Shown here: one piece after another, positions 37,664 to 48,568 of the stretch | How the letters are laid out: every line of letters begins with the position of its first letter | Numbering within the stretch: the stretch's first letter is position 1 | NCBI RefSeq assembly: GCF_900186985.1 | Contig: NZ_LT906447.1 | Span: 1,240,001 to 1,304,000 of the forward strand | Length of the DNA stretch: 64,000 bases | Source of the DNA: Staphylococcus piscifermentans | Lineage (GTDB): Bacteria > Bacillota > Bacilli > Staphylococcales > Staphylococcaceae | Direction of reading: 5' to 3' | The notes under the pieces: generated by a model | What the model was told of the DNA's origin: nothing | Databases searched by the model: none | The model's input: the letters and a program-made list of their open reading frames with translations, nothing else | Made by a program: the position numbers and the translations under genes

Positions 37664-39331
37664 TTGACTCATTTATCAGATTTAGACATAGCGAATCAAG
37701 CTACAATCCAACCTATCACAGAAATTGCTGAAAAAATCGGTATTCCTGAAGATGCCTTAGAACAATACGGGCATTATAAAGCGAAAATTGATATTAACAA
37801 GCTGAAAGACAATGGAGAGAAAGGTAAAGTTGTACTTGTAACGGCTATGAGTCCAACACCAGCAGGCGAGGGTAAATCTACAGTAACAGTAGGGTTGGCT
37901 GACGCATTTCATGAATTAGGCGAAAATGTCATGATGGCATTGCGTGAACCTGCGTTAGGTCCAGTATTCGGTATTAAAGGCGGCGCAACTGGCGGCGGCT
38001 ATGCACAAGTATTGCCAATGGAAGATATCAACTTGCATTTTAACGGTGACTTCCATGCAATTACGACAGCAAACAATGCTTTAGCAGCATTTATTGATAA
38101 CCATATTCATCAAGGTAACGAATTAGGCATTGATCAACGCCGTATCGAATGGAAACGTGTGCTTGATATGAATGACCGTGAATTAAGAAAGGTAGTTGTC
38201 GGGCTGGGCGGTCCTACACAAGGTGTACCAAGAGAAGACGGTTTCAATATCACAGTTGCTTCTGAAATTATGGCTATTTTATGCTTAAGTACTGGATTGA
38301 AAGATTTGAAATCAAGTATTGCCAATATTACTATCGGTTACACACGTGATCGCAAACCTGTCACTGTTGCAGATTTAAAAGTTGAAGGCGCGCTTGCCAT
38401 GATCTTGAAAGATGCTATCAAACCTAACTTAGTACAATCTATTGAAGGTACACCAGCATTAATTCATGGCGGACCATTTGCTAATATCGCTCATGGCTGT
38501 AACTCAATTATTGCTACTGAAACTGCTCGCAAACTTGCAGATGTAGTAGTAACTGAAGCTGGTTTCGGTTCTGATTTAGGAGCTGAAAAATTCATGAATA
38601 TCAAAGCACGTAAAGCTGGCTTTGAGCCAAGTGCTGCAGTCGTAGTTGCTACAGTTCGTGCATTGAAAATGCATGGCGGCGTAGCTAAAGATGATTTGAA
38701 AGAAGAAAATGTTGAAGCGGTAAGAGACGGTTTAGCAAACTTAGAAAGACATGTTAAAAATATCCGCTCATTCGGAGTAGAGCCTGTTATTGCTTTAAAC
38801 GCTTTCGTTTCTGATACAAAAGCTGAAGAACAAGTTGTCGAAGATTGGGCAAAAGAAAACGGCGTGCGTATCGCTTTAACTGAAGTATGGGAAAAAGGCG
38901 GTAAAGGCGGCGTTGCTTTAGCAAAACAAGTTCAAGAAGTCTTGAATGAAAAACACGACTTCAAACATACTTATGATCTTGACTTGCCAATCGAAGAAAA
39001 AATCGAAAAAGTGGTTACAAGTATTTACGGTGGTAAAAAAGTAACCTTTACTAATGCTGCCTTAAAACAACTTAAACAAATTAAAGACAATGGATGGGAT
39101 AACTATCCTGTTTGTATGGCTAAAACTCAATACTCATTTACTGATGATAAAGATCGTTTGGGTGCACCAGATGACTTTGAAATTACAATCAGAGAATTGC
39201 AAGCTAAAACAGGTGCAGGTTTCATTGTAGCTTTAACTGGCGCAATTATGACAATGCCTGGTCTTCCTAAGAAACCAGCAGCACTTAATATGGACGTTAC
39301 TGACGACGGACATGCTAAAGGATTATTCTAA
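37664..39331 (+). CDS. fhs: Formate--tetrahydrofolate ligase
   Basis: A 555-residue enzyme making 10-formyl-THF from formate, ATP and THF, feeding purine and formyl-Met-tRNA synthesis. The P-loop is [16 protein letters not shown], with [20 protein letters not shown] (20 residues) and [12 protein letters not shown] as family motifs and [12 protein letters not shown] near the end. I chose TTG 37664 (reads [12 protein letters not shown]), because AGGGG lies 9 bases upstream and the length matches the family; a GTG 78 bases earlier would add a non-conserved N-terminus. It is monocistronic. Confidence 0.95.
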   Translation: MTHLSDLDIANQATIQPITEIAEKIGIPEDALEQYGHYKAKIDINKLKDNGEKGKVVLVTAMSPTPAGEGKSTVTVGLADAFHELGENVMMALREPALGPVFGIKGGATGGGYAQVLPMEDINLHFNGDFHAITTANNALAAFIDNHIHQGNELGIDQRRIEWKRVLDMNDRELRKVVVGLGGPTQGVPREDGFNITVASEIMAILCLSTGLKDLKSSIANITIGYTRDRKPVTVADLKVEGALAMILKDAIKPNLVQSIEGTPALIHGGPFANIAHGCNSIIATETARKLADVVVTEAGFGSDLGAEKFMNIKARKAGFEPSAAVVVATVRALKMHGGVAKDDLKEENVEAVRDGLANLERHVKNIRSFGVEPVIALNAFVSDTKAEEQVVEDWAKENGVRIALTEVWEKGGKGGVALAKQVQEVLNEKHDFKHTYDLDLPIEEKIEKVVTSIYGGKKVTFTNAALKQLKQIKDNGWDNYPVCMAKTQYSFTDDKDRLGAPDDFEITIRELQAKTGAGFIVALTGAIMTMPGLPKKPAALNMDVTDDGHAKGLF

Positions 39332-39400
39332 TTAGTATATAAAGATTTATAGCAAGACCCTGGAACAATTACGGAATCATTAATATGATTACCGTTTGTT

Positions 39401-40306
39401 TCAGGGTCTTTTTGTCATTAGATGCGTTTTAATATTGAACTGTTCAGCTTTATGGAATTCTTTTTCAGTGATGACACCTTCGACTTTCATGCGCCATAAT
39501 ACGTAATGCTGTCTTCTTAAGCTAATCTCTAAATCGGAGTCCTTCTTCAAGGTGCCATCATCATAATAAGGCGTATACGTATAGGGGCTTTGGACTAATC
39601 CAATCAGATAAGCTGCTTCGGGTAAATTAACATCACTTGGCGGTTTGCCGAATAAACTATAAGATGCTGAAGCAATGCCAGTTATATTATCACCGTTGTA
39701 ATCTCGGCCAAAAGGAACGATGTTTAAATAAATATACATAATTTCTTCCTTGGACATAATCCGTTCAAGTTTCAAGGCAAGGACGATTTCATTGGCCTTG
39801 CGATTATAAGTCTTCTCATTATTAAGCACTTGGTTTTTAATAACTTGTTGTGTAATAGTACTACCGCCTGAAGAAGCTTCAGTACGAAAGATATCTTGGA
39901 ATATGGCTCTTAAAAGCGCTTTTGGCAATATACCGTCGTGTTTATAATATAGAGAATCCTCTGAAGCTACTAATGCTTTAGGTATCTTCGCATTGACGCT
40001 TTCTGGTCCGACTAATAAAGGGTTTAACGATGCATCATACTGCTGTAAAAAGTCTTTCTTTTTATAATTGATTTGTTCATCACCTGGCACCTTTAAGACG
40101 AGTGCACGTAAATGAGTATCTGTCATATTTTCAGAATGCGTGGTCATACTCATAAAAAAACCAAATAAAAGACCAAATGCTAAACTAAAGACGAGTAATA
40201 TAATGACAAATATACCTACAAAGAAATATTTAATCCGCTTATACCAAACCTCAAATAATATGAGTGATTTGGAAGTGGCAGATTGTCCAGGTTGCGGTCT
40301 TTCCAT
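39401..40306 (-). CDS. sgtA: Monofunctional peptidoglycan glycosyltransferase SgtA
   Basis: A 301-residue GT51 enzyme with an N-terminal membrane anchor (residues about 28-52, FFVGIFVIILLVFSLAFGLL) and an outside glycosyltransferase domain. VASEDSLYYKHDG holds the catalytic Glu116 (EDxxFxxHxG-type motif, here with Y for F), GGSTITQQVIKN, FGRDYNG and PEAAYLIGLVQSP are the other family motifs. It polymerises lipid II into glycan strands without a transpeptidase domain. Length and position next to tyrS correspond to S. aureus SgtA rather than SgtB (Mgt). A purine-rich site precedes the ATG. Confidence 0.92.
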   Translation of the reverse strand: MERPQPGQSATSKSLILFEVWYKRIKYFFVGIFVIILLVFSLAFGLLFGFFMSMTTHSENMTDTHLRALVLKVPGDEQINYKKKDFLQQYDASLNPLLVGPESVNAKIPKALVASEDSLYYKHDGILPKALLRAIFQDIFRTEASSGGSTITQQVIKNQVLNNEKTYNRKANEIVLALKLERIMSKEEIMYIYLNIVPFGRDYNGDNITGIASASYSLFGKPPSDVNLPEAAYLIGLVQSPYTYTPYYDDGTLKKDSDLEISLRRQHYVLWRMKVEGVITEKEFHKAEQFNIKTHLMTKRP

Positions 40307-40352
40307 GATCTACCTCCAATATTAAAATTAGTATATCATAATTGAATTGAAG

Positions 40353-40381
40353 TTGACTTTTAATTAGGTGTTCATTATACT
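40353..40381 (+). promoter_or_regulatory. Promoter of the tyrS T-box transcript
   Basis: TTGACT at 40353-40358 and TATACT at 40376-40381, spacer 17 bases. Confidence 0.7.
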
Positions 40382-40424
40382 GAAGTTAAAATTATATGTT
40401 TTTGGATAAGGAAAAGTAACTGAT

Positions 40425-40617
40425 TGAGCTGTTTTCAGAGAGTTAGTGGGGGCTGCGAACTAACAACAGCAAATGAGCGAATACACCTGGTACCTTATGA
40501 ATTATTAAGTATCCAACGTTTGATTTAATGTACGTATCATTAATTAAAGTTAACCTCAAGTATGGTGGTACCGTGCATTAATGCGCCCTTACAGTCAATA
40601 AGCTGTAAGGGTTTTTT
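40425..40617 (+). promoter_or_regulatory. T-box leader controlling tyrS (specifier TAC, Tyr)
   Basis: Stem I contains CAGAGAGTTAGTGGGGGCTG and GCGAACTAAC, the specifier context GCGAATACACC has TAC (tyrosine) at 40482-40484, and the T-box core TGGTGGTACCGTG lies at 40563-40575. The terminator pairs CCCTTACAG (40586-40594) with CTGTAAGGG (40603-40611) and ends in T6. Uncharged tRNA-Tyr would stabilise the antiterminator. Confidence 0.93.
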
Positions 40618-40643
40618 ATTTTTCAACAATCTGAAACATATAG

Positions 40644-41939
<1,296 letters not shown>

Positions 41940-41947
41940 TTAATATT

Positions 41948-41993
41948 AAAAGAGCTTTGATTACCTATTTTCAAATAGGATCAAAGCTCTTTT
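41948..41993. terminator. Bidirectional terminator between tyrS and htrA
   Basis: AAAAGAGCTTTGAT (41948-41961) pairs with ATCAAAGCTCTTTT (41980-41993), and inside it CCTATTT pairs with AAATAGG, giving a nearly continuous stem of about 21 bp with T-runs on both strands. Confidence 0.9.
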
Positions 41994-42003
41994 GTTCTGC
42001 TCT

Positions 42004-43194
42004 CTATTTTTTACCAAGTGTTACTGTGACTTCTTTTTCTTTACCATCACGGAGTACAGTAATCTTCATTGATTCTCCAGGTTTTTTATTCGCATACAGA
42101 TAAGAACGTAGCGATGCATCATCCTTAATGGCTTTCCCATCAGCTTTAATGATAATATCGCCCTTCTTAATTTCATCTTGATGTGAAACTTTCGCGACAT
42201 AAACGCCATCCGTGCGGTCAGTATGCAAATCGTCTTTATAGCGTTCAGGAATATCACTTAAATTAATTAATCCTACGCCGATAGAAGGGCGGTCAACTTT
42301 CCCGTGTTTAACAAGTTGTTCTATTGTTAATTTCACTTCGTTGCTAGGAATCGCAAAGCCGATTCCTTCAACTTGATCGCTGGAAATTTTCATTGAGTTG
42401 ATACCCACTAAATCACCATTAATATTGACTAAAGCACCTCCAGAGTTACCTGGGTTGATTGCCGCATCTGTTTGCAGCACATTTACTTTATTTGAACCTT
42501 CAGAAGTTTCTGTATCAATGGTACGTTCATTAGCTGAAATGATACCAGAAGTTACAGTGTTCGCAAATTCTAATCCTAAAGGGTTACCAATTGCGAAGAC
42601 ACTGTCTCCAGTTTTGACTTTTGAAGAGTCAGCAAAGTTGATTGCTTTAGTGCCGGGTGCGTTATCAATTTTAAGTACCGCAATATCAGTTAAAGCATCT
42701 TTACCGATTAATCTGGCTTTCACTTGCTTAGAATCATGTAATTGCACTTTAATTTCACTCGCACCGTCGACCACGTGATTATTGGTTACAATATATGCGC
42801 CTTGGCCAGATTTCTGGTAAATAACTCCAGAACCGATACCCGCTTCTTGCGACTTCCCAGCACTGCCATTAAAGAAGTCTTCTAAGCTTTGAGCCTTTTG
42901 CATATTAATGACACCTACTATAGTGGGTGAGACATCATTCAACATTTGATTGACTGTTTTATATTTTTCACTTTTTCCATCAAGCACATTTCCGCCTTTA
43001 GTTTGCGTAGATTCATTTACTTGGGATCCTTCATTTGCATGATTGGTTAGCATTCCGCCGAGTTTAACCGCACCTAATACGAGAAGCGCTCCGATAATAC
43101 CTGAGAGTAAGGCGATTAAAACAACACGGAACCAAGGGAATCTGTTTCTAGGCGAGGGTCTGTGCTGACCATTTCGATTGTCGTAATCTGTCAT
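42004..43194 (-). CDS. htrA: HtrA/DegP-like membrane-anchored serine protease
   Basis: A 396-residue S1C protease. After a short Arg/Asn/Pro-rich cytosolic tail comes one membrane helix (about 23-48), then a trypsin-like domain with His140 in VTNNHVVDGA, Asp170 in KDALTDIAVLKI and Ser251 in INPGNSGGALVN, and one C-terminal PDZ domain (VGLINLSDIPERYKDDLHTD, AKVSHQDEIKKGDIIIKADG). It acts outside the membrane in protein quality control. It is the shorter of the two HtrA types in staphylococci. GGAGG precedes the ATG. It ends at the terminator shared with tyrS. Confidence 0.93.
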   Translation of the reverse strand: MTDYDNRNGQHRPSPRNRFPWFRVVLIALLSGIIGALLVLGAVKLGGMLTNHANEGSQVNESTQTKGGNVLDGKSEKYKTVNQMLNDVSPTIVGVINMQKAQSLEDFFNGSAGKSQEAGIGSGVIYQKSGQGAYIVTNNHVVDGASEIKVQLHDSKQVKARLIGKDALTDIAVLKIDNAPGTKAINFADSSKVKTGDSVFAIGNPLGLEFANTVTSGIISANERTIDTETSEGSNKVNVLQTDAAINPGNSGGALVNINGDLVGINSMKISSDQVEGIGFAIPSNEVKLTIEQLVKHGKVDRPSIGVGLINLSDIPERYKDDLHTDRTDGVYVAKVSHQDEIKKGDIIIKADGKAIKDDASLRSYLYANKKPGESMKITVLRDGKEKEVTVTLGKK

Positions 43195-43401
43195 CCTAAA
43201 CCTCCATTTAATTTTCTTAATGATATTATCTAATGATTTGGCATTTAATTCTAGTAATTTGATAATATTTCATTAATAGGATGTCATTTTATTCTTTAAT
43301 TTAAGTAAAAAAAGAAAAGAAAGGCTTGCGAATTAACTTGTTGTCATGAAAGCATAATGATAAAATTTGAGTAGTAAACATTCAATATAGTAGGTGACAA
43401 A

Positions 43402-44010
43402 ATGTATAAATTTATCAGCAGCATTCTGTATTGGATATTAGTCAAAAAGTGTAAATCACTCAACGTCTATGGCAAAGAAAATGTACCGCAATTACATCGT
43501 TATGTCGTAACATGTAATCACGAAAGCTATAATGAGGTTATTATGCTAGGAATGGCTCTTTATCCAAATCAAATTCATTACATGGCTAAAAAAGAACTTT
43601 TTAATAATAAATTATTTGGCAATTTTTTAAAATCACTGAACGCCTTTCCGGTTGATCGTGAAAATCCAGGCCCAAGTACGATTAAAACACCAGTTAATTT
43701 ATTGAAAAAGAATAAAACAATCGGCATGTTCCCAGCCGGCCACAGAACTACAGAAGAAACACCATTGAAACGTGGTGCAGCAACGATTGCGATGTTGGCA
43801 AAAGTTCCGATTGTACCCGCAGCATATGTAGGTCCGGATAAAATTATAGGATTAGTTACAGGCAAAGCGCACATCAAATTTGGAGAACCGATTGATACCG
43901 CTAATTTGCCGGACCATTTAAAGAAACGTAATGAAAAAGTAGACTATATTACGCAAGAAGTCACAAAGCGTACACGAGCATTACAGCAAGAACTGAATCA
44001 ATTGAAATAA
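43402..44010 (+). CDS. PlsC-like lysophospholipid acyltransferase with variant motifs
   Basis: A 202-residue member of the LPLAT/AGPAT family. Block I reads CNHESYNEVIM, so the usual NHxSxxD has Glu instead of the catalytic-dyad Asp (HX4E). Block II is FPVDRENPGPST, block III FPAGHRTTEE instead of the usual FPEGTRS, and block IV VPIVPAAYVG. The fold and order are clear, so I call it an acyltransferase, but the typical 1-acyl-glycerol-3-phosphate specificity is doubtful. It stands alone, with a possible terminator after it. Confidence 0.8.
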   Translation: MYKFISSILYWILVKKCKSLNVYGKENVPQLHRYVVTCNHESYNEVIMLGMALYPNQIHYMAKKELFNNKLFGNFLKSLNAFPVDRENPGPSTIKTPVNLLKKNKTIGMFPAGHRTTEETPLKRGAATIAMLAKVPIVPAAYVGPDKIIGLVTGKAHIKFGEPIDTANLPDHLKKRNEKVDYITQEVTKRTRALQQELNQLK

Positions 44011-44020
44011 AATATATTTC

Positions 44021-44091
44021 AGACGGCGTCTTTTCTCGGTGTTATATAAAATCAGTATTGATAAACATCACGAAAGGCGTCTTTTTTCAAA
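44021..44091 (+). terminator. Possible imperfect terminator after the acyltransferase gene
   Basis: AGACG near 44021 can pair with CGTCT before a T6 run near 44086, with CTTTTCTCGGTG and CATCACGAAAG as inner arms. The direct repeat GGCGTCTTTT occurs in both arms. The stem is bulged and the call is tentative. Confidence 0.4.
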
Positions 44092-44098
44092 CTTTTTA

Positions 44099-44112
44099 AT
44101 TAAGCGTTTTCA
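44099..44112 (+). promoter_or_regulatory. Imperfect cre-like element upstream of the PTS gene
   Basis: ATTAAGCGTTTTCA agrees with TGWAANCGNTNWCA except at its first two bases. It lies 35 bases before the PTS start. Confidence 0.4.
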
Positions 44113-44147
44113 TACATACTTAAATATATAGAAATAAGGTGAAGCAA

Positions 44148-45632
44148 ATGTATAACTTTTTACAGCGTTTAGGACGCTCGCTGATGTTGCCGGTTGCAGT
44201 TTTGCCCGCAGCCGCAATACTGATCGGAATAGGTAATGCTATCAAAGCCTTTCAAGCAAATTCCACAATAGGTCAATTTATTTTCAACTGCGGAATTGTA
44301 ATTATGGAAAATCTCGGTATCCTTTTTGCCATAGGGGTAGCACTTGGCATGGCCAAGAAAAATGATGGGGCCGTCACCTTGGCAGCAGTAGTTGGTTTCT
44401 TTGTCGTAACTGGTGTACTTTCTCCAGAAAAGCTTACAGAAGTGCTCCACATCAAAGAAAGTAGTCTCAATGAGGCATTTACCGCTATGAATGGACAAAA
44501 TGTCTTTGTAGGACTGATCGTCGGTTTAATTGCCGCTTATTCTTATAATAAGTTCAGCAGCACTGAATTACCCACCGCACTGTCCTTTTTCAGCGGAAAA
44601 CGCTTAGTACCGATTATGACAGCGCTCTTTTCATCCATACTGGCCATCATTTTCTTTTTCGTCTGGCCGTTTGTGTATGATGCTATAGTTGCATTCGGGA
44701 AGTGGATTATTAACTTTGGACCATTTGGCGCCTTCTTATACGGCTTCTTTAACCGTTTATTAATTCCAACAGGATTGCATCATGCCTTGAACTCTGTATT
44801 TTGGTTCAACCTCGCTGGAATTGACGATGTGGCTAAATTCCAAACCGGACATGGAGCAGTTAAAGGCATAACAGGCCGCTATATGGCTGGCTTCTTCCCA
44901 GTCATGATGTTCGGTATTCCAGCTGCAGCACTAGCAATGTATCATACAGCTAAGACGACACAGAAGAAACGCGTAGCAGGATTAATGCTCGCTGGTTCCA
45001 TTTCAGCCTTCTTTGTCGGCGTGACTGAACCCATTGAATTTGCATTCATGTTTGTAGCACCTATGCTATTCGTTATTCACGCAATACTTACCGGTCTATC
45101 ACTCATGATAGCTGCTATCTTCCATTGGACAGCAGGCTTTGCATTCAGCGCCGGACTTATCGACTTTGTACTGTCACTCTTAAACCCAGTGGCCAACCAT
45201 CCAATGATGCTCATGGTCCAAGGCGTCGTATTCTTTATCATCTACTATGTTGTGTTCCGAGCAGTCATTCAAATCTTCAACTTGAATACACCTGGACGCG
45301 GAGAAGACGAAATTGGTGATCCTGTAGTAGAAACCCCTTCAACTTCTACTATGGAAAAAGAAAACCCTAAGAGAGAGCCACGTAAATATGAGAGTATGTC
45401 TGCTCAAATTATTGACGGTCTCGGCGGAAAAGAGAATATTAGATCGTTGACGAATTGTGCGACAAGATTACGCTTAGAAGTAGAAGATGTCCATAAATTA
45501 GATGAAAATAAAATCACTCAAGCAGGTGCGGTAGGCATAACGACAAGCGGACAACACAATGTTCAAGTCATTATAGGGACTCATGTGCAGCAAGTAGCAG
45601 ATGAAGTAGAACAGCAATTAGAACAACAATAA
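44148..45632 (+). CDS. nagE: PTS EIICB component, glucose/N-acetylglucosamine family (NagE-like)
   Basis: A 494-residue membrane permease of the sugar phosphotransferase system. The EIIC domain (about 1-390) opens FLQRLGRSLMLPVAVLPAAA and contains GLHHALNSVFWF, the membrane helices and VGVTEPIEFAFMF, with the sugar-binding TEPIEF-like motif. The C-terminal EIIB domain has the phosphorylated Cys in RSLTNCATRLRLEV. There is no EIIA domain, so it must rely on a separate EIIA-Glc type protein. I favour GlcNAc because the staphylococcal gene at this place is annotated nagE; glucose cannot be excluded. The start ATG 44148 follows AAGGTGA. An imperfect cre lies just upstream. Confidence 0.87.
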   Translation: MYNFLQRLGRSLMLPVAVLPAAAILIGIGNAIKAFQANSTIGQFIFNCGIVIMENLGILFAIGVALGMAKKNDGAVTLAAVVGFFVVTGVLSPEKLTEVLHIKESSLNEAFTAMNGQNVFVGLIVGLIAAYSYNKFSSTELPTALSFFSGKRLVPIMTALFSSILAIIFFFVWPFVYDAIVAFGKWIINFGPFGAFLYGFFNRLLIPTGLHHALNSVFWFNLAGIDDVAKFQTGHGAVKGITGRYMAGFFPVMMFGIPAAALAMYHTAKTTQKKRVAGLMLAGSISAFFVGVTEPIEFAFMFVAPMLFVIHAILTGLSLMIAAIFHWTAGFAFSAGLIDFVLSLLNPVANHPMMLMVQGVVFFIIYYVVFRAVIQIFNLNTPGRGEDEIGDPVVETPSTSTMEKENPKREPRKYESMSAQIIDGLGGKENIRSLTNCATRLRLEVEDVHKLDENKITQAGAVGITTSGQHNVQVIIGTHVQQVADEVEQQLEQQ

Positions 45633-45645
45633 ATGAAATAACAGC

Positions 45646-45686
45646 AGAGCGGAGTATAAATCTTTTCTAAAGGTTTACTTCGCTCT
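45646..45686 (+). terminator. Hairpin after the PTS gene
   Basis: AGAGCGGAGTATAAA (45646-45660) pairs imperfectly with GTTTACTTCGCTCT (45673-45686). The T-run is weak, so termination is plausible rather than certain. Confidence 0.6.
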
Positions 45687-45687
45687 A

Positions 45688-45716
45688 TTGCTTATTTAAG
45701 TATTCATTTGTATAAT
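45688..45716 (+). promoter_or_regulatory. Promoter of the HAD gene
   Basis: TTGCTT at 45688-45693 and TATAAT at 45711-45716 with a 17-base spacer. Confidence 0.7.
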
Positions 45717-45729
45717 GATACTCATTAAT
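45711..45729 (+). promoter_or_regulatory. Fur-like box over the -10 of the HAD gene promoter
   Basis: TATAATGATACTCATTAAT agrees with the 19-base Fur box GATAATGATAATCATTATC at 15 positions. It overlaps the -10 box, an ideal place for repression. Confidence 0.55.
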
Positions 45730-45758
45730 CTGAATTTTCTGAAGTAGGTGCGTAAATT

Positions 45759-46880
45759 ATGAAAGCAGTATTATTTGATGTGGACGGTGTATTTTTAAGT
45801 GAAGAACGCTGTTTCGATGTCTCAGCATTAACCGTATATGAAATATTGATGAGCAATCAATTTTTGAAGTTAATGCCGACAGTTAATTTTAACAAAATAA
45901 CGAATAGCGAAATTAATTTAATACGCCAAGTAGTATTTGATCAAGATAGGATTTTGAATGCTATGAAATCCAGGGGGCTAAATTCTAATTGGGATATGCT
46001 CTTTATCACACTCTCTATCCATTTGATAGAATTATTGAAACAAGTATCACCAGAAGAAAGAACTTCATTTTTAACGGCTCATCCTTTTACAGATGTGACG
46101 CTTCAAGAATTAGGTGCATTGGTGAGCGACAGAAATTTAGATTTTATCAAACCGCTTCATTTTATGGAAAATGCAGAAGCGGGGAAATCACAAATTTATC
46201 GCGATTTAAGAAAATATGCTGAACAAGAATTAGAAACGACACATACAGAACTATTTGAAATACGTAGTCCTTTATGGGAAATTGCACAAGAGGTCTATCA
46301 AGAATGGTATTTAGGATGTCGTTTATATCGGAAAGTAGAGGATAAATTACCGCGCAGTGATTTTAAGACAGGGTATATTTATCAAGAAGAAGAACTGGCA
46401 TCAATTGAGCAAATTCAAACGTTGCTTAAAGACTTAAAGTCAGCAGGCTATCAACTTGCCATTGCAACTGGACGTCCTAGAACTGAAACACTAGTACCTT
46501 TTGAAGATAAAGGACTAGCCGGATATTTTGATGAACATCATATTGCGACGGCTTCTGAAGTGTTGATGGCGGAAGAACAATTTCCTAAGTTGAAACCTTT
46601 AGGAAAACCCAATCCATTCAGTTATATTACCGCTTATAATGGAAACGATGCATCGCATTATCAAGAATATGCTGAGAATCAAGAGAATGTTTTCTCATCA
46701 GAAGATATTTATATTGTAGGTGATTCTTTGGCAGATTTATTCAGTGCCGATGTAACAGGCGCAACCTTTATAGGAACGCTGACCGGGTTGAAAGGTAAAG
46801 AGGCAAAAAGCGAATTGAAAGCACATCATGCAGATTATATCGTGAATAATGTATTAGATATCCGAAAAATATTATTATAA
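45759..46880 (+). CDS. HAD-superfamily hydrolase of unknown substrate
   Basis: A 373-residue protein, longer than most HAD phosphatases. Motif I is LFDVDGVFLSEE with both catalytic Asp, motif II is probably IATGRPRTET (Thr), and motif IV is YIVGDSLADLFSADV (Asp pair). About 200 residues between motifs I and II form a large cap with helical character. That size is unusual and the substrate is unknown to me. It stands alone between the PTS gene and convergent serA. A TTGCTT/TATAAT promoter with a Fur-like box stands before it, which suggests expression under low iron. Confidence 0.78.
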   Translation: MKAVLFDVDGVFLSEERCFDVSALTVYEILMSNQFLKLMPTVNFNKITNSEINLIRQVVFDQDRILNAMKSRGLNSNWDMLFITLSIHLIELLKQVSPEERTSFLTAHPFTDVTLQELGALVSDRNLDFIKPLHFMENAEAGKSQIYRDLRKYAEQELETTHTELFEIRSPLWEIAQEVYQEWYLGCRLYRKVEDKLPRSDFKTGYIYQEEELASIEQIQTLLKDLKSAGYQLAIATGRPRTETLVPFEDKGLAGYFDEHHIATASEVLMAEEQFPKLKPLGKPNPFSYITAYNGNDASHYQEYAENQENVFSSEDIYIVGDSLADLFSADVTGATFIGTLTGLKGKEAKSELKAHHADYIVNNVLDIRKILL

Positions 46881-46910
46881 AGATTGAAAAATACGAGTGA
46901 GAAATAGCGA

Positions 46911-46944
46911 AGAGAGTTAGAACATTGCTTTGTTCTAACTCTCT
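46911..46944. terminator. Bidirectional terminator between the HAD gene and serA
   Basis: AGAGAGTTAGAACA (46911-46924) pairs perfectly with TGTTCTAACTCTCT (46931-46944), loop 6 bases. Confidence 0.88.
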
Positions 46945-46975
46945 TTATCTATATTTAGTAAATATTTACTGTTAC

Positions 46976-48568
46976 TTATTTACTTAAATCTACAAACTGA
47001 ATAGATTTAAAGCCGTCAATTTGGAAGAGGGCTTTTATAATGTCTTCAGAAACCGTATGGTCAACAGAAATAATCATCATGGCATCTCCGCCTTCTTCAG
47101 CACGCCCTAAATGCATAGATGCAATATTGATATCATATTCTCCTAAAATTTGACCGGTTCTGCCTACAATTCCCGGACGGTCTGTATGATTGATAACCAA
47201 TTGATATTTTGCAGGTTTGAAATCAACAGGGTAATCATTAATTCTTACAATACGAGGCCCATAACCATTTAATACGGTTGCTCCGACAGTAACGACTTGA
47301 TCTCGATTCACCATTGTTAATTCAATATAGTTGTTGAAAGAGCGAGATTTCGCATCTTTTTCTACGTTATACACTACATTCTGTTCATTTAATAAGAATA
47401 AAGCATTAACTAGATTGACGCGTTCTCCTAAATCTTGTGATAATACGCCTTTGGCAATAGTGCGTGTAAGTATATTCGTATCTTCTTTTACCAACTCACC
47501 GCTGAATTTAATTTTGAGTTCACGCGGTGCTTTCCCAAGTAATTGAATCGCTACTTTGCCGGCCATGTCACACAAATCAAGGTAATCTTTTAATTCGGCG
47601 TCTTCTTCTCCGAAAATCATTTTTGGTGCATTTACCGCATGACGGACGTTACCAGTATGGAAGAATTCCGCAATTTCATTTGCGACTGACACAGCCACTT
47701 TCTCTTGTGCTTCTACTGTTGAAGCACCCAAGTGAGGTGTCACAATAACTTTGTCATGCTTAGTTAAAGGCGAATCAGTAGCCGGTTCATGTGTAAATAC
47801 ATCAATCGCCGCTCTAGTGATTAAATTGCGGTCTAAAGCATCTACTAAGGCCTCTTCGTCAATAATACCGCCGCGTGCTACGTTAATAATTTGTAATTGC
47901 GGCTTTGCTTGTTCGAAAAATTCTTTGCCGACCATACCTTTAGTTTTAGCAGTAAGTGGCGTATGAACAGTTACAAAATCAGCTTGCTGCGCAATTTCAT
48001 CGACACTTGCACGCTCGATATCTAATTCTTTTGCTTTTTCAGCAGTTAAATACGGATCAAAGGCGATGATTTTCATACCGAAACTTTTAGCCCGTTTAGC
48101 CACACCAAGACCAATACGTCCAGTTCCGATAATACCTAAAGTTTTGTGATAAAGTTCTGTTCCTTTAAATTCAGAGCGATTCCATTTTCCTTCTTTAAGC
48201 GATTGATGCGCAGTAGGGATTTGGCGAGCCATTGCTAATATCATAGCCATTGAATGCTCAGTGGCAGAAATGGTATTGCCATCCGGCGCATTAATGACCA
48301 ATATACCGCGTTTAGTTGCTGCATCTCTATTAATATTATCAACGCCCACACCAGCGCGTGCAATAATTTTTAAATTATCAGCAGCTTCAATGACATCTTC
48401 TGTCACTTGCGTTTGACTTCTGACAATTAAGCCATCATAATCTTTAATTTTTTCAATTAAAGCTTCTGGAGATAATCCAGTATCAATATCTACTTCAAAT
48501 TGCTCATCATCTAATAATGTTTGTAATCCTTCTTCAGCAATAGGATCAGAGACTAAGATTTTATACAT
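46976..48568 (-). CDS. serA: D-3-phosphoglycerate dehydrogenase
   Basis: A 530-residue NAD enzyme catalysing the first step of serine synthesis. The substrate domain begins KILVSDPIAEEGLQ, the Rossmann motif is GIIGTGRIGLGVAKRA, catalytic Arg/Glu/His lie in NVARGGIIDEEALVDAL, the DVFTHEPATDSPL loop and VTPHLGAST. Then come an intervening (allosteric substrate-binding) domain and a C-terminal ACT domain (HTDRPGIVGRTGQILGEYDI), so it is the long, potentially serine-regulated form. The start ATG 48568 lies 8 bases inside the preceding aminotransferase gene, which shows translational coupling. Confidence 0.96.
   Translation of the reverse strand: MYKILVSDPIAEEGLQTLLDDEQFEVDIDTGLSPEALIEKIKDYDGLIVRSQTQVTEDVIEAADNLKIIARAGVGVDNINRDAATKRGILVINAPDGNTISATEHSMAMILAMARQIPTAHQSLKEGKWNRSEFKGTELYHKTLGIIGTGRIGLGVAKRAKSFGMKIIAFDPYLTAEKAKELDIERASVDEIAQQADFVTVHTPLTAKTKGMVGKEFFEQAKPQLQIINVARGGIIDEEALVDALDRNLITRAAIDVFTHEPATDSPLTKHDKVIVTPHLGASTVEAQEKVAVSVANEIAEFFHTGNVRHAVNAPKMIFGEEDAELKDYLDLCDMAGKVAIQLLGKAPRELKIKFSGELVKEDTNILTRTIAKGVLSQDLGERVNLVNALFLLNEQNVVYNVEKDAKSRSFNNYIELTMVNRDQVVTVGATVLNGYGPRIVRINDYPVDFKPAKYQLVINHTDRPGIVGRTGQILGEYDINIASMHLGRAEEGGDAMMIISVDHTVSEDIIKALFQIDGFKSIQFVDLSK

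Noticed and set aside
45735..45749. CodY-like AATTTTCTGAAGTAG before the HAD gene
   Set aside because: Only 11 of 15 positions match and it covers the ribosome-site region, so it is likely chance.
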